The notes under the pieces were generated by a model that was not told the DNA's origin, did no database searches, and worked only from the letters and a program-made list of their open reading frames with translations. 51,146 nt of DNA. It comes from Gemmatimonadota bacterium (GTDB taxonomy: Bacteria; Gemmatimonadota; Gemmatimonadetes; Gemmatimonadales; GWC2-71-9). Position numbers and translations under genes: made by a program. The stretch spans positions 1-51,146 of the forward strand of contig QHUL01000063.1 of assembly GCA_003222115.1 (NCBI GenBank), written 5' to 3'. Shown piece by piece: positions 34,109 through 45,100 of this stretch (the stretch's first letter is position 1; every line of letters begins with the position of its first letter).

Positions 34109-36290
34109 TCGACAGTTGGTCCTTGACCGGCAGCTTGCGGATCCGCTTGCCGGTCGCCTCGAAGATGGCGTTGGCGACGGCGGGCATCACGGCCGACGTG
34201 CCCGGCTCGCCGATCCCTCCCGGCGCCTCGCCGCTCTTGACCAGATGCACGTCGATGACGGGAACCTCGTTGATGCGCAGCATCCGGTAGTTGTTGAAGT
34301 TGGACTGCTCGACGCGGCCGTCCTTGATCGTGATCTCGCCGAACAGGGCGGCCGTGATCCCGAAGATGATGCCGCTCTCCATCTGCGCCTTCACCGTGTC
34401 CGGGTTCACGATGGTGCCGCAATCCACCGCGCACACCACGCGGTGGACGCGCACGTCGCCCGCCTGCGACACCGACACCTCGGCGACCTGGGCGATGTAG
34501 CTCCCGAAGGCGTGCAGCAACGAGACGCCGCGCCCATGCCCCGCCGGCAGCGGCTGACCCCAGCCGGCCTGCTGCGCCGCCAGCTCGAGCACCCCCCGGG
34601 CGCGCGGCGACTTGTCCAGGAGCGCAAGCCGGTATGCGACGGGGTCCCGCCTTGCCGCCGCGGCGAGCTCGTCCATGAAGCTCTCGACGACGAAGATGTT
34701 GTGCGTGGGCCCGACGCCGCGCCAGAACGCGGTCGGCACCCCGGGCGGCTCCTGACGAACGTACTCCACCCGGATGTTGGGGAGCGTGTAGGGCGGCTCC
34801 GCCGCGCCTTCCACGGCATCGACGTCCAGCCCCTTGACCATCGCGACGAGCTGATGCAGGCCGGCCGCCCGCATCACCCGGAGCGTCTTGGGGAAGAGCT
34901 GGTTGATCACCCGGTCCATGATCGAGGAGCCCGCGATCCGGTGGGTCCAGGCGATCGGCATCCCGTGCTCGTCGAGACCGGCGGCGATCCGGTCGTAGTA
35001 GTACGGCCGGTACATGTCGTGCTGGATGTCTTCTTCGCGGGTCCACACCACCTTCACCGGGCTCGCGACCTGCCGCGCGATCTGTACCGCGCGGATGACG
35101 AAGTCCACCTCCAGCCGCCGTCCGAAGCCTCCGCCCAGGAGATGGTTATGCACGCGCACTTTGTCCCGTGGCAGCCCGGTCAGCTTCGCGGCCGCGGTCT
35201 GGGTGAACGTGGGCACCTGCGTCCCCACCCAAATATCGCAGCCGTCCGGACGCACGTGGACGGTACAGTTCACGGGCTCCATGGTGGCGTGCGCGAGGAA
35301 CGGCACCTCGTAGACCGCCTCGACCTTGCGGACGGCGCCCGCCAGGGCTTTGGACGCGTCGCCCTCGTTACGCGCGACGACGCCCGCCTTCTCCGACGCC
35401 GCTGCCAGCTGCTGCACGATGTCCGCGGTGCTCAGCTTCGCGTTCGGCCCCTCGTCCCACCGGATGTCGAGCGCTGCCAGGCCCTGCTTCGCCGCCCACA
35501 TGTGGTCGGCGACCACGGCCACCGCGTCGTCGAGGCGCACGACCTGCTGCACGCCTTTGATCCCCTTCGCCTTGGCGTCGTTGACCGACGCCACCTTGCC
35601 GCCGAACACGGGACAGGCCGCCACCGTGGCGACCTTCATGCCCGGGACCTTCACGTCGATACCGTATTGCGCTGTGCCGTTGACCTTGTCGGGGGCGTCG
35701 AGCCGCTTCGCGGGCGTCCCGATCAGCTTGAAGTCCTTTGGGTCCTTGAGCGTCACGTGGCGCGGCAGCGGCAGTGCGGCCGCCGTGGCGACCAGGGCGC
35801 CGTAGTTGAGGCTGCGGCCGGTCGGACCGTGGATCACCTGGCCCTCTGCGGCGTGGCAGGAGCCGGGATCGACCTTCCACGTCTGCGCCGCGGCGGCCAC
35901 GAGCAGGCTGCGAGCCGTGGCGCCGGCGCGGCGCAGCGGCTCCCAGTTGCCGCGCACCGACGTCGAGCCCCCCGTCTCCTGCACGCCGAAGAGGGGTTCG
36001 GCGTAGCGCGCGTCGTCGGGGGGCGCATGCTCGAGCTGGACCTGGCTGAGATCCACTTCCAGCTCCTCGGCCAGCAGCATGGGCATCGATGTGTACGTCC
36101 CCTGTCCCATTTCCACCTTGTGCATGATGAGCGTCACGCGCCCGTCGCGGTCGATCCGGACGAACGCATTGGGCACAAATGGGCCGTTCTGCTGGAGGGG
36201 GGCCAGCGGGGGCAGCGTGAAGCCGAGCAACAGGCCGCCCCCGACGGCGGCGCTGGTCTCGAGGAACGTCCGGCGGGAGACGAGGTGCAT
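34095..36290 (-). CDS. molybdenum hydroxylase large subunit (IorB-like), copy 2
   Basis: A 731-residue paralogue of the subunit at 22262-24388, starting MHLVSRRTFLETSAAVGG, with a Tat-type signal (SRRTFL). Motifs are shared, for example VEMGQGTYTSMPMLLAEEL, TGGSTSVRGNWEP, RLDAPDKVNGTAQYGID and GGIGEPGTS. A stretch near residues 475-510 is longer here than in copy 1 (it includes KTLRVMRAAGLHQLVAMVKG). It probably oxidises another heterocycle or aldehyde in the periplasm. It starts two bases after the small subunit stop. Confidence 0.92.
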   Translation of the reverse strand: MHLVSRRTFLETSAAVGGGLLLGFTLPPLAPLQQNGPFVPNAFVRIDRDGRVTLIMHKVEMGQGTYTSMPMLLAEELEVDLSQVQLEHAPPDDARYAEPLFGVQETGGSTSVRGNWEPLRRAGATARSLLVAAAAQTWKVDPGSCHAAEGQVIHGPTGRSLNYGALVATAAALPLPRHVTLKDPKDFKLIGTPAKRLDAPDKVNGTAQYGIDVKVPGMKVATVAACPVFGGKVASVNDAKAKGIKGVQQVVRLDDAVAVVADHMWAAKQGLAALDIRWDEGPNAKLSTADIVQQLAAASEKAGVVARNEGDASKALAGAVRKVEAVYEVPFLAHATMEPVNCTVHVRPDGCDIWVGTQVPTFTQTAAAKLTGLPRDKVRVHNHLLGGGFGRRLEVDFVIRAVQIARQVASPVKVVWTREEDIQHDMYRPYYYDRIAAGLDEHGMPIAWTHRIAGSSIMDRVINQLFPKTLRVMRAAGLHQLVAMVKGLDVDAVEGAAEPPYTLPNIRVEYVRQEPPGVPTAFWRGVGPTHNIFVVESFMDELAAAARRDPVAYRLALLDKSPRARGVLELAAQQAGWGQPLPAGHGRGVSLLHAFGSYIAQVAEVSVSQAGDVRVHRVVCAVDCGTIVNPDTVKAQMESGIIFGITAALFGEITIKDGRVEQSNFNNYRMLRINEVPVIDVHLVKSGEAPGGIGEPGTSAVMPAVANAIFEATGKRIRKLPVKDQLSISGA

Positions 36291-36292
36291 GG

Positions 36293-36754
<462 letters not shown>

Positions 36755-36759
36755 GACCG

Positions 36760-38433
36760 TCAGGCCTCCCCCTTGCGCCGTCGCCGCTCCCTCTCGGGCT
36801 CCTGCTTCCCGCCGGCGGCCACCACGCGGTCGCGCCCCGCGCCCTTCGCCTCGTACAGCGCGGCATCGGCGCTCGCGATGAGCGTCTCCGGCGTGTCGCC
36901 GTGGCTCGGACACTCCGCCACGCCGATGCTCAGCGTCATGCTCCCGCCGGCGAACTCCTCGCTCGCCACGCGGGCCCGGATGCGCTCGGCCACGAGCGCG
37001 GCCGTTGCGACCGTCGTCTCGAGCAGCACGATCAGGAACTCCTCTCCCCCGTACCGCGCCACGCAGTCCACCGCGCGCGTCTGTTTCCGCAGGATGTCCG
37101 CGATCTTCGTGAGGGCGGCGTCCCCCGCCGGGTGGCCCTGCGTGTCGTTGTATTGCTTGAAGTGGTCGACATCCGCCAACAGCACCGAGAACGGGCGCCG
37201 CAGTCGCCGCGAGCGCTGCGCCTCGCTCGCGAGCGTCCCCATCAGGTAGCGCCGGTTGTAGAGGCCCGTCAGGGCGTCCGTGACGGAGAGCCGCTCCAGC
37301 TCCGCCTGGCTCTCCCGCTCCCGCAGGCGTGCCACCAGGGTGTTGAACACGTGCGTCAGGTAGCCCACCTCCCCGGCCCCGGCCGCCGGGAGATCGACCG
37401 AGAGGTCTCCGCCGGCCACCTTCGCCGCGGCCGCGGTGAGGCGCTCGAGCGGGCGCACGATGAGCCGTCCCAGGACGTAGGCCATCAGCCCGACCGCCGC
37501 GAGCAGGGCGGCGATCATCAACACCGTGGCGTTCCGCAGCCGGCCAACCTCGCGGAGCGCCGCGGCCTGGGGCAGCTCGGCTACCGCCGCCCAGCCGAGC
37601 CGGGGCACCCGCCGCAGGGCCCCCACGACGTCCCGTCCGTCGGCCCGCTTGTACATCACGATCTGGCCCTCTCGGTCCAGGAGCGCTCGCGTCGTCGTCT
37701 CGGGAAGTCTCGTGCGCATCAGATCGGCGGAGCTGACTCGGGACCTGATGATCAGTTTGCCCTGGTCCGTGATCAGATAGACGTCCTGGGGGTCGTCTGG
37801 GGCGAGCCGCTGCAGCAGCTCGGCGACCGTGCGCAGATTGAGTTTCGCGGTGAAGGCGCCGAGGAAGCGGCCATCCGCTTGGCGGATGGGTACCGCGAGC
37901 ACCATCGCGGGCTTGCCGATCGCCCCATCCCAGTACGCGTCGCCCACGAGCGCGTCGCCCGTCCGCAGGCGGCTCAGCCCGTCGGGGGGGAGCCGCACGC
38001 CGCCGCTACGGCCGCTGCTGCTCGCCACCACCCGCCCGCCCGGGTCGATGAGCACCAGCGCCTCGTTGTCCGGCAAGCGCTGGCGGACCGAGTTTAGATA
38101 ATCGCGGAGACGGCCGAGCGCTTGGACTTCTTCTCTCCCCTGGATCTTGGCCAGGTTCTCGGAGGTGACGTAGGAGCTCGCCGCCGCTCGCAAATCGTCC
38201 AGTCGCTCGTTCAGCCACAGGTCCAGCTCCCGGGCTGCCTCGGAGCTCGCGCTGCGCAGCTCGCCGGCGATTTGCTCGGTGAGCAGCTGGCGGTTCTGCC
38301 GGTAGGACACGAGGCTCGTCACGAGCGTCGGAGTCAGCGTCGCCAGCACCGCGAACACCAGGATATTGCTCCTGATGCTACCGAGGTGCAGCGCGCGCAG
38401 CTGGCGCGTGACGATTGCTTCCCACTGGCTCAC
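36760..38433 (-). CDS. membrane diguanylate cyclase (sensor-HAMP-GGDEF)
   Basis: A 557-residue protein from GTG 38433; a TTG at 38460 is also possible. An N-terminal membrane helix ([20 protein letters not shown]) is followed by a periplasmic Cache-like sensor, a second helix ([20 protein letters not shown]) with HAMP, and a GGDEF domain. The active site is GGEEF, with RAVD five residues before it, so the inhibitory I-site (RxxD) is present and the enzyme should be active and product-inhibited. It leads into the hydroxylase operon with a five-base gap, an unusual pairing. Confidence 0.9.
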   Translation of the reverse strand: MSQWEAIVTRQLRALHLGSIRSNILVFAVLATLTPTLVTSLVSYRQNRQLLTEQIAGELRSASSEAARELDLWLNERLDDLRAAASSYVTSENLAKIQGREEVQALGRLRDYLNSVRQRLPDNEALVLIDPGGRVVASSSGRSGGVRLPPDGLSRLRTGDALVGDAYWDGAIGKPAMVLAVPIRQADGRFLGAFTAKLNLRTVAELLQRLAPDDPQDVYLITDQGKLIIRSRVSSADLMRTRLPETTTRALLDREGQIVMYKRADGRDVVGALRRVPRLGWAAVAELPQAAALREVGRLRNATVLMIAALLAAVGLMAYVLGRLIVRPLERLTAAAAKVAGGDLSVDLPAAGAGEVGYLTHVFNTLVARLRERESQAELERLSVTDALTGLYNRRYLMGTLASEAQRSRRLRRPFSVLLADVDHFKQYNDTQGHPAGDAALTKIADILRKQTRAVDCVARYGGEEFLIVLLETTVATAALVAERIRARVASEEFAGGSMTLSIGVAECPSHGDTPETLIASADAALYEAKGAGRDRVVAAGGKQEPERERRRRKGEA

Positions 38434-38518
38434 GGGCGGTGTCCTGGAGCGGTACAGCAAGATTCACTTTCGGACAGCGCCCGCAAGCCGGTCGCTCCGC
38501 GTGGGCCTCAAGCCTCGC

Positions 38519-39205
38519 CTACGCCAGCACCTTCCCGAGCGTGTCGAGGCGCTCCGCCCAGTAGTCCTTCGTCCGGGTCGCCGCCGCCTTGTCCGGCAGC
38601 TTCCCGTGCTGGATCTGGACTTGGGCTTTCGCCACGCCCTTAGCGAAGAAGCCGAGCTGGACCGACGTGTTGTCCGGCCAGGTGAGCCGCATGGACTTGT
38701 TACGCGTCGCTGTACGGACGGTAAGTTTCACATCGGGCAACCAGCGCGTCCGCGTGCGCGGGTCGCTGAAAGCCCGATACAGCCGGGCGAGCGGCACCGC
38801 GAACACCTTGCTCTTGGTCGCCTCGAACGCGCCGTCTCGACGCTGGCCGATCGCGCGCAGGCCCTTGATGCGCTCGTACCCCACGGTGACCGTCTGCGCC
38901 CACCACCCCGGGACCTTGTACTTCTCGGACACGTACTCGGCGATCCGCCGGTGCGGCCAGGTGTGCGCCGCGACGCGATCGAGCGCCTTGACCCAGCGCT
39001 CCCAGGTGCAGCCGGTGTTCGCCTTCAGGGCGGCATCGCTCCGACCCGCGAGCGTGGCATAGTCCGCCCCGGTCGCGAGGGGGGTGGGGGCGGGGGCGGG
39101 GGCGTGCCTTTTGCTCAGGAGTTGTGCGCGGGCGGCGGTGTAGGCTTCGCCCGTCTTCCGCATGCGAGCGCGAACGAGGCGCTTGAAATCCTTGTTGGTC
39201 GGCAT
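38519..39205 (-). CDS. DUF4287 / SRPBCC domain protein
   Basis: A 228-residue protein starting MPTNKDFKRLVRARMRKTGE at ATG 39205. The N-terminal 100 residues match DUF4287-like (LVRARMRKTGEAYTAARAQLL, then the AGRSDAALKANTGCTWERWVKALD region with VPGWWAQTVTVGYERIKG). The C-terminal 110 residues are SRPBCC/AHSA1-like (AVPLARLYRAFSDPRTRTRWLP). A ligand-binding or stress role is possible. It stands alone, convergent with nothing, between the cyclase and the DUF5916 gene. Confidence 0.85.
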   Translation of the reverse strand: MPTNKDFKRLVRARMRKTGEAYTAARAQLLSKRHAPAPAPTPLATGADYATLAGRSDAALKANTGCTWERWVKALDRVAAHTWPHRRIAEYVSEKYKVPGWWAQTVTVGYERIKGLRAIGQRRDGAFEATKSKVFAVPLARLYRAFSDPRTRTRWLPDVKLTVRTATRNKSMRLTWPDNTSVQLGFFAKGVAKAQVQIQHGKLPDKAAATRTKDYWAERLDTLGKVLA

Positions 39206-39471
39206 CGTGTCCGTCCTTTGGTCGGGCCACGGGCACACGCCCCCCAGCAGCGTCGCCCCGCGGCGACCCAAAGGCTTGCGCGATGCCGATCCGGGAGTCT
39301 GCCCCCCTTTGCCTCACGGGGACCCTCGCTGGGGGAGGATCGATGAGGTTGGGCGTGGATCGCCGCCCGGCATCCACCATGCATCACCCGGGCGCGGGTG
39401 GCAAGACCCCCGCCGCAACCTTTCTCGGCCGCCAGGCGTCAAAGCAAGTATCCCTTCGTCGGGGCACCGTC

Positions 39472-42168
39472 ATGCCGAGAACGCTCGTCCGTCTGGCGGT
39501 GCTCAGTGCCATCACCGCCGCCCCGACAGCCGCACAGAACATCCACCCAACACCACCCCCCGACGTACGGGCCGTCCCCCTCGAGGGCGAGATCCGGCTC
39601 GACGGCCGGCTGGACGAGCCGGTCTGGCGCGCGGCCCCTGCCGCGACCGATTTCCGGCAGGCTCAGCCGCGTGAAGGTCAACCCGCGACGCAGCGAACCG
39701 AGGTGCGGTTCGCGTTCGACGCGGCCGCGATCTACGTCGGGGCGCGGATGTTCGACGACCAGGGGGCGGCGGGGGTGCAGACCCGCCTGGTGCGCCGCGA
39801 CGGGACCGCGAACGCCGACTACCTCGAGGTCATCTTCGACACCTACCACGACCACATCGGCCGGCTGTTCTTCATGGTGAACCCCTCGGGCGTGCGCTAC
39901 GACGCGAACGGGCTGGGCGGCGGCGAGGACCCCTCCTGGGACCCGGTGTGGGAGGTGAAGACGGCCATCGATTCGCTTGGCTGGACCGCCGAGATGCGGA
40001 TTCCGTTCTCGCAGCTGCGCTATCCGGCGACCGCGGAGGACCAGACCTGGGGCCTCCAGATCTGGCGCCAGGAGAACCGGTTGAACGAGCTGTCGCAGTG
40101 GTCGTTCTGGGGCCTGACCGAAATCGGCGGGCCGCCCCGCTTCGGGCACTTGCAGGGCCTCGTGATCCGGCGAGCGCCCGGCCGGGCGGAGCTGCTCCCC
40201 TACGTCGTGGGCCGTTCGGCCAACGTCCCCGTGAGCGACCCGACCGATCCCTTCCAGCAGGCGCACCGGTGGGACGGCCGCGTCGGTGGGGACGCGCGGT
40301 TCCTGCTCACGTCCAGTCTCACGCTCAACGCCACGGTCAATCCCGATTTCGGCCAGGTAGAGGTGGATCCCGCGGTCGTGAACCTGACCGCGTTCGAGAC
40401 GTTCTTCGACGAGCGCCGCCCCTTTTTCGTCGAGGGGGCGGGCTACTTCGGATTCGGCACTTTCAACTGCTTCTTCTGCTCCAATGTCTCCAACCTCGGC
40501 ATGTTCTACTCGCGGCGCATCGGCCGCTCGCCGGAGGTCCCGGACAACGCCTATGCCACGGGCGGGACCTACGCCGATACCCCCGAGAACACGACCATCC
40601 TGGGGGCCGCCAAGCTCACCGGCCGCACGCCGTCCGGCTGGTCGATCGGGGCGCTGGACGCGATCACGCGACGCGAGCGGGCGACATTCCAGCGCAGCGA
40701 CGGCACGCGCGGCGAGGCGACCGTCGAGCCGCTCGCCAACTACTTCGTGGGGCGCGTCGCCAAGGACCTGCGCGGCGGCGCGACCGTGGTTCGCGCCGTC
40801 GCTACGTCGGTGCTGCGCGAGCTCGACGATCCCTACCTGGCTGCACGGCTCTCCCGCCGCGCGGAGTCGGTCGGCGTCGGCACGGAGATGTGGTTCGGGA
40901 AGCGGGACTACCGTCTGCTGGCGCAGGTGGCCGGCACTGCGGTCACCGGCGACACGGGGGCGATTCGGCGGCTGCAGACGTCCAGTGCGCGCTACTTCCA
41001 GCGGCCGGATCGCGGCAACGGGACGAACGGGCTCTTGAGCGACGCCTACGACCCTGCGCTCACGGCGCTGCGCGGGCTCGGCGCGTACGCGCGGTTCGCC
41101 CGGGAGTCGGGGCAGTTGTTGTGGGAGGTGTCCACCAACCTGCGCACGCCCGGATTCGAGAACAACGACATCTCCTTCCTCTCTCGCGCCGACTACTGGT
41201 GGATGAGCGCGAACATCTTCCCTCAATGGACCAAGCCGACGCGCTGGTACCGCCAGCTCCTCTTCATCGCGGGCGGGCAGCAGCAGTACAACTTCGACGG
41301 CGACCTGACCGACCGGCAGGTGCAGCTGTATGGCTACCTGCAGCCGCACAACTACTGGGAGATCAGCGGCTTCTGGATCCACCGGCCGAGCCTGCTCGAC
41401 GACCGTCTCAGCCGCGGCGGGCCGGTGCTGCGCCGCCCCGGCCTCGACTTCTGGTCCACCAGCCTCGCGACGGACCGGCGCAAGGACCTCGTGCTCGAGT
41501 GGACGGGCGAGCTCGGCTGCAACCGGGACGGCGACTGCGACCGCACCGCCACCGTCACGCTGCAGTTGCGACCGGCGTCCAACGTCACGCTGTCCGTCGG
41601 TCCCTCCCTGGCGCATAACGAGAGCGGATTCCAGTACGTCACCGCGGTGGCCGACCCGACCGCCACGGCGTTCTACGGCGAGCGCTATGTGTTCGCCGAC
41701 CTGGTGCAGAACTCGATCGCGATGAACACGCGCTTCAACGTCACGTTTTCGCCGAACGTCACGCTCGAGCTGTTCGTGCAGCCCCTGATCGCGAGCGGCG
41801 CCTACTCGCACTACAAGGAGTTCGCCGCGCCGCGCGCCCTGCGCCGCCTGGTGTACGGTCGGGATGTGGGCACCATCACGTCCTTGGGCACCACGCCCGA
41901 CACGCTGCGCATCGACCCCGACGGCGGCGGGCCGGCCGCGAGCTTCCTCGTGGCGGACCCGAGCTTCACGCTCCGCTCGCTGCGCGGCAACGCCGTGCTG
42001 CGCTGGGAATACCGACCCGGCTCGACCATCTACCTCGCCTGGACGCGGACCGGCTCTTCGTCGCTCACGCGCGGGATGATCGACCTCGGCGAAGATGCCG
42101 GCGCGCTGTTCCGCGGGCCGTCGGAGAATATCTTCCTGATCAAAGTGAACTACTGGCTGGGGTTCTAG
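39472..42168 (+). CDS. DUF5916 outer-membrane beta-barrel protein
   Basis: An 898-residue protein from ATG 39472. A signal peptide (LVRLAVLSAITAAPTAAQ) is followed by a carbohydrate-binding family 9-like domain (residues about 30-220: PLEGEIRLDGRLDEPVW, YLEVIFDTYHDHIGRLFF, WTAEMRIPFSQLRYP), then DUF5916 with DFGQVEVDPAVVNLTAFE and FFDERRPFFVEG, and a long beta-barrel ending in Phe (KVNYWLGF), which is the outer-membrane C-terminal signature. It probably binds or transports a carbohydrate-like substrate. A fragment of a second copy lies at 47893-47940. Confidence 0.92.
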   Translation: MPRTLVRLAVLSAITAAPTAAQNIHPTPPPDVRAVPLEGEIRLDGRLDEPVWRAAPAATDFRQAQPREGQPATQRTEVRFAFDAAAIYVGARMFDDQGAAGVQTRLVRRDGTANADYLEVIFDTYHDHIGRLFFMVNPSGVRYDANGLGGGEDPSWDPVWEVKTAIDSLGWTAEMRIPFSQLRYPATAEDQTWGLQIWRQENRLNELSQWSFWGLTEIGGPPRFGHLQGLVIRRAPGRAELLPYVVGRSANVPVSDPTDPFQQAHRWDGRVGGDARFLLTSSLTLNATVNPDFGQVEVDPAVVNLTAFETFFDERRPFFVEGAGYFGFGTFNCFFCSNVSNLGMFYSRRIGRSPEVPDNAYATGGTYADTPENTTILGAAKLTGRTPSGWSIGALDAITRRERATFQRSDGTRGEATVEPLANYFVGRVAKDLRGGATVVRAVATSVLRELDDPYLAARLSRRAESVGVGTEMWFGKRDYRLLAQVAGTAVTGDTGAIRRLQTSSARYFQRPDRGNGTNGLLSDAYDPALTALRGLGAYARFARESGQLLWEVSTNLRTPGFENNDISFLSRADYWWMSANIFPQWTKPTRWYRQLLFIAGGQQQYNFDGDLTDRQVQLYGYLQPHNYWEISGFWIHRPSLLDDRLSRGGPVLRRPGLDFWSTSLATDRRKDLVLEWTGELGCNRDGDCDRTATVTLQLRPASNVTLSVGPSLAHNESGFQYVTAVADPTATAFYGERYVFADLVQNSIAMNTRFNVTFSPNVTLELFVQPLIASGAYSHYKEFAAPRALRRLVYGRDVGTITSLGTTPDTLRIDPDGGGPAASFLVADPSFTLRSLRGNAVLRWEYRPGSTIYLAWTRTGSSSLTRGMIDLGEDAGALFRGPSENIFLIKVNYWLGF

Positions 42169-42173
42169 GGGTC

Positions 42174-42188
42174 GCGGGCGCCGCCCGC
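42174..42188. terminator. short hairpin between convergent stops
   Basis: GCGGGC (42174-42179), GCC, GCCCGC (42183-42188). It lies in the 28-bp space between the convergent DUF5916 and metallophosphatase genes; there is no T-run, so it is a weak bidirectional candidate. Confidence 0.4.
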
Positions 42189-42196
42189 CTCGAGGA

Positions 42197-45100
42197 TCAG
42201 TGGCAGCTCCCGGAGCCCGAGTCGGTGAAGGTCCCTCCGGCAGCGGGAATGAACTCCCAGGTATAGGTGTCCGGGCCGAGCGTGAGCTTCAACACGCCGT
42301 AGGCGTCCGACACGGCCTCGGTGTTAGGCGCGATGGACGAGGGCATGGCGGTGGCGTACCCACCCACACCTACGTTGAACTCACGGATCCCCCGCGCGGG
42401 GTCCGGGTTCCCGCCGGGGTCCTGGGGAGCGAAGCGCTCGTAATCGTACTGCTGACCGTTGAGCACGATCTCCGCTCCCGCGGCATACAGATCGTTCCAG
42501 ATCGGAATGACGCCACTCGCGCTGTGCCACGACGGATCATCCGACGAGAAGAACAACGGGTAGTGGAACATCGCGAGCGTACAGCGCTTGCTGCTGGCCG
42601 CGAGATCCGCCTTCAACCACTGCTCCTCCACCGAGCCGGCCCCGCTCGCCACCGAGGCGGTGTTGTTGAGCACGACGACGTGCCAGTAGTCACCCAGGTC
42701 GAAGCTGTAGTACCCCTTCGTCGGATCGCCCGCCGCCGCCCCGAAGTAGCCGAAGTAGCCGCTCGCCCCCACGACGTCGTATTCGTGGTTCCCGATGGTC
42801 GGATGCGTGCGCGCCCTGTGCCGGCCCCAGGTCGGGTCGTAGCAGTTCGTGTAATTCGCCGCGCTGCCGCTCGGGTTCACGTTGTCGCCCAGCACGAAGA
42901 CGCTCCCCGGGAGGTTGTCCAGGATCTTCGCCGTGGCCTCATCTACATCGGTCCCGCAGGTGGCGATGTTGCCCGCCCCGGAGAAGACCTGCACGCTGCT
43001 GGGATCGAGCACAGTCACGACCAGGTCGTCGAAGCCCGCGCCGCCGTCCTTATCGGTCACCGTGACCCTGGCCGTGTAGTGCCCGGGCGCCGCAAACACG
43101 TGGCTGCCCGTGATCGGATTGGCCTGCGCGTTGCTGCTGCCGCCGTCCGTCGCACCGTCGCCCCAGGCGATCGTATAGATCCACGGGTAGTCGGTCGGCC
43201 CGGGATCGCTGAACGTCGCGCGCAGGCTCACGGGCGCGCCGGCGACCACCGCCTGGTCGGGTCCGGCGTTGACCGTCGGCGCGATGTTGGCGATGGTTAC
43301 CGTCGTCGTCGCTGGGGCGCTCGCTGCGCCCCGTGAATCCGTGACCGTCAGCGTCACGGTGTACTGCCCCTCGGCCGGATAGGTGTGCGTCACGGTCGCG
43401 GTGCTCGCGGTCGCGCCGTCACCCAAGGTCCAGCTGTAGCTCAGCGGCGTGTTGTTGTCCGGGTCGCGAGACTGGCCCCCGTCGAGCGTCACCGTGCCTT
43501 CCGAGCCGTAGGGTCCGCCCGGATTCGCGATCGGAGCCTGGTTGGGCAGGGGAGCGCCGGAATGACACAGCGCGCTCCCGTGATCGGAGAACGTTCCCCC
43601 CGCAACCGGGATGAAGTCCCAGTCGTAGCTCGTAGGCCAGAGCGTCACCTTGAGGATCCCGTAGTTGACGTTGCTGCGCAGCTCGCTATTGGCGATCGGG
43701 TTCCCCGGCCAGCCGTACAGCGAGTTGCCACCGGTCCCCGCAATGATCTCCCTGATGCCGTTCGCGTCGTCCCGCGCGCCGGTGGGCGTCTGCGGGGCGA
43801 AGCGCTCGTAGTCGTGGTCGTGGCCGTTCAACACGAGGTCGGCACCGAAGTCGTACAGCGCCTGCCAGATCGGCTGCGTCGCGGGCGTGCTGCCGTTTCC
43901 GCCGGAGCTGAACCGGGGGTGGTGCCAGTACGCCACCGTGCACACGGTCGGGTGGGCCGCGAGGTCGGCCCGGAGCCACTGCTCCTGGGCCGAGCCCGCG
44001 TTCATCGCGAGGTTGCTGTTGATGACGATGAGGTGCCACGCGCCCAGGTCGTAGCTATAGTAGCCCTTGCTCGGGTCACCGGCTGCCGCCCCGAAGTACT
44101 GATAGTAGCCGGGCGCGCCCGCCGAGGACCCGAAGTTGTACTCGTGGTTTCCGGGTGAGGGACGGGTGCGCGGTCTGTGCCGGCCCCACGAGGCGTCGTA
44201 GCAGTTCATGTAGTCGGTGTAGGACCCGTCAGGATAGGCCTGGTCGCCGAACGTGACGACCGTTCCCACGATGCCATCCAGCACTCGTGCGGTGCCCTCC
44301 TGGCTCATGCGTGAGCAGTCCGCGATGTCGCCCGCTCCCGCGATCACCGGCGCGCCGGATGAGTTCTGCACCGTAACGACCGACATGCCGACCACGCCCT
44401 CGCTGGTCGCGGTCACGTTGGCGGTGCCGGGCTGGAGGCCGACCACGAAGCCACGGGCGTTCACCGTCGCGACCCCGGGAGTGCTGCTCGCCCACGACAT
44501 CGCGCGGCCGCCCAGCTCGTTGCCGTTCGCGTCCTTGGGGGTGGCGGTGAGCTGGACCGTGCCGTTCGCGAAGATCGTCGCCGATGTCGGACTCATGGCG
44601 ACCGAAGCCACCGGAGCCGGCGTGACGCTGACGCTAGCGGTGCCGCTCTTGCCCTCGCTCGTGGCCGTGATCGTGATCGGCCCGCCCAGGGCCTTCCCGG
44701 TGACGAGGCCGTTCCCGTCCACCATGGCGATCGTGGCGTTGCTCGTCTGCCACGTGACGACGCGACCGCTCAGCGGATTACCCGTCGCGTCTTTGGGCGT
44801 CGCCGTGAGCTGGACCGTGCCGTTCACCTGGATGCTCGCCGTCGCCGGGGTCACGGCGAGCGACGCGACGGGGATGGGAGTGACCGTGACGGCCGACGTG
44901 CCGCTCGTGCCCTCGCTCGTCGCCATGATAGTGATCGGCCCGCCCGCCGCCTTCCCGGTGACGAGGCCGTTCGCGTCCACGTCGGCGATCGTGGCGTTGC
45001 CCGTCCGCCAGATGACGACGCGACCGCTGAGCGGATTGCCGTTCGCGTCCTTGGGCGTGGCCGTGAGCTGCGTGCTGGCGCCGACCTGCACGCTTGCCGT

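Noticed and set aside
39434-39465. Third copy of the dispersed repeat (AGGCGTCAAAGCAAGTATCC)
   Set aside because: It has the same first 10 bases but then diverges with several gaps; the similarity is too weak to separate from chance.
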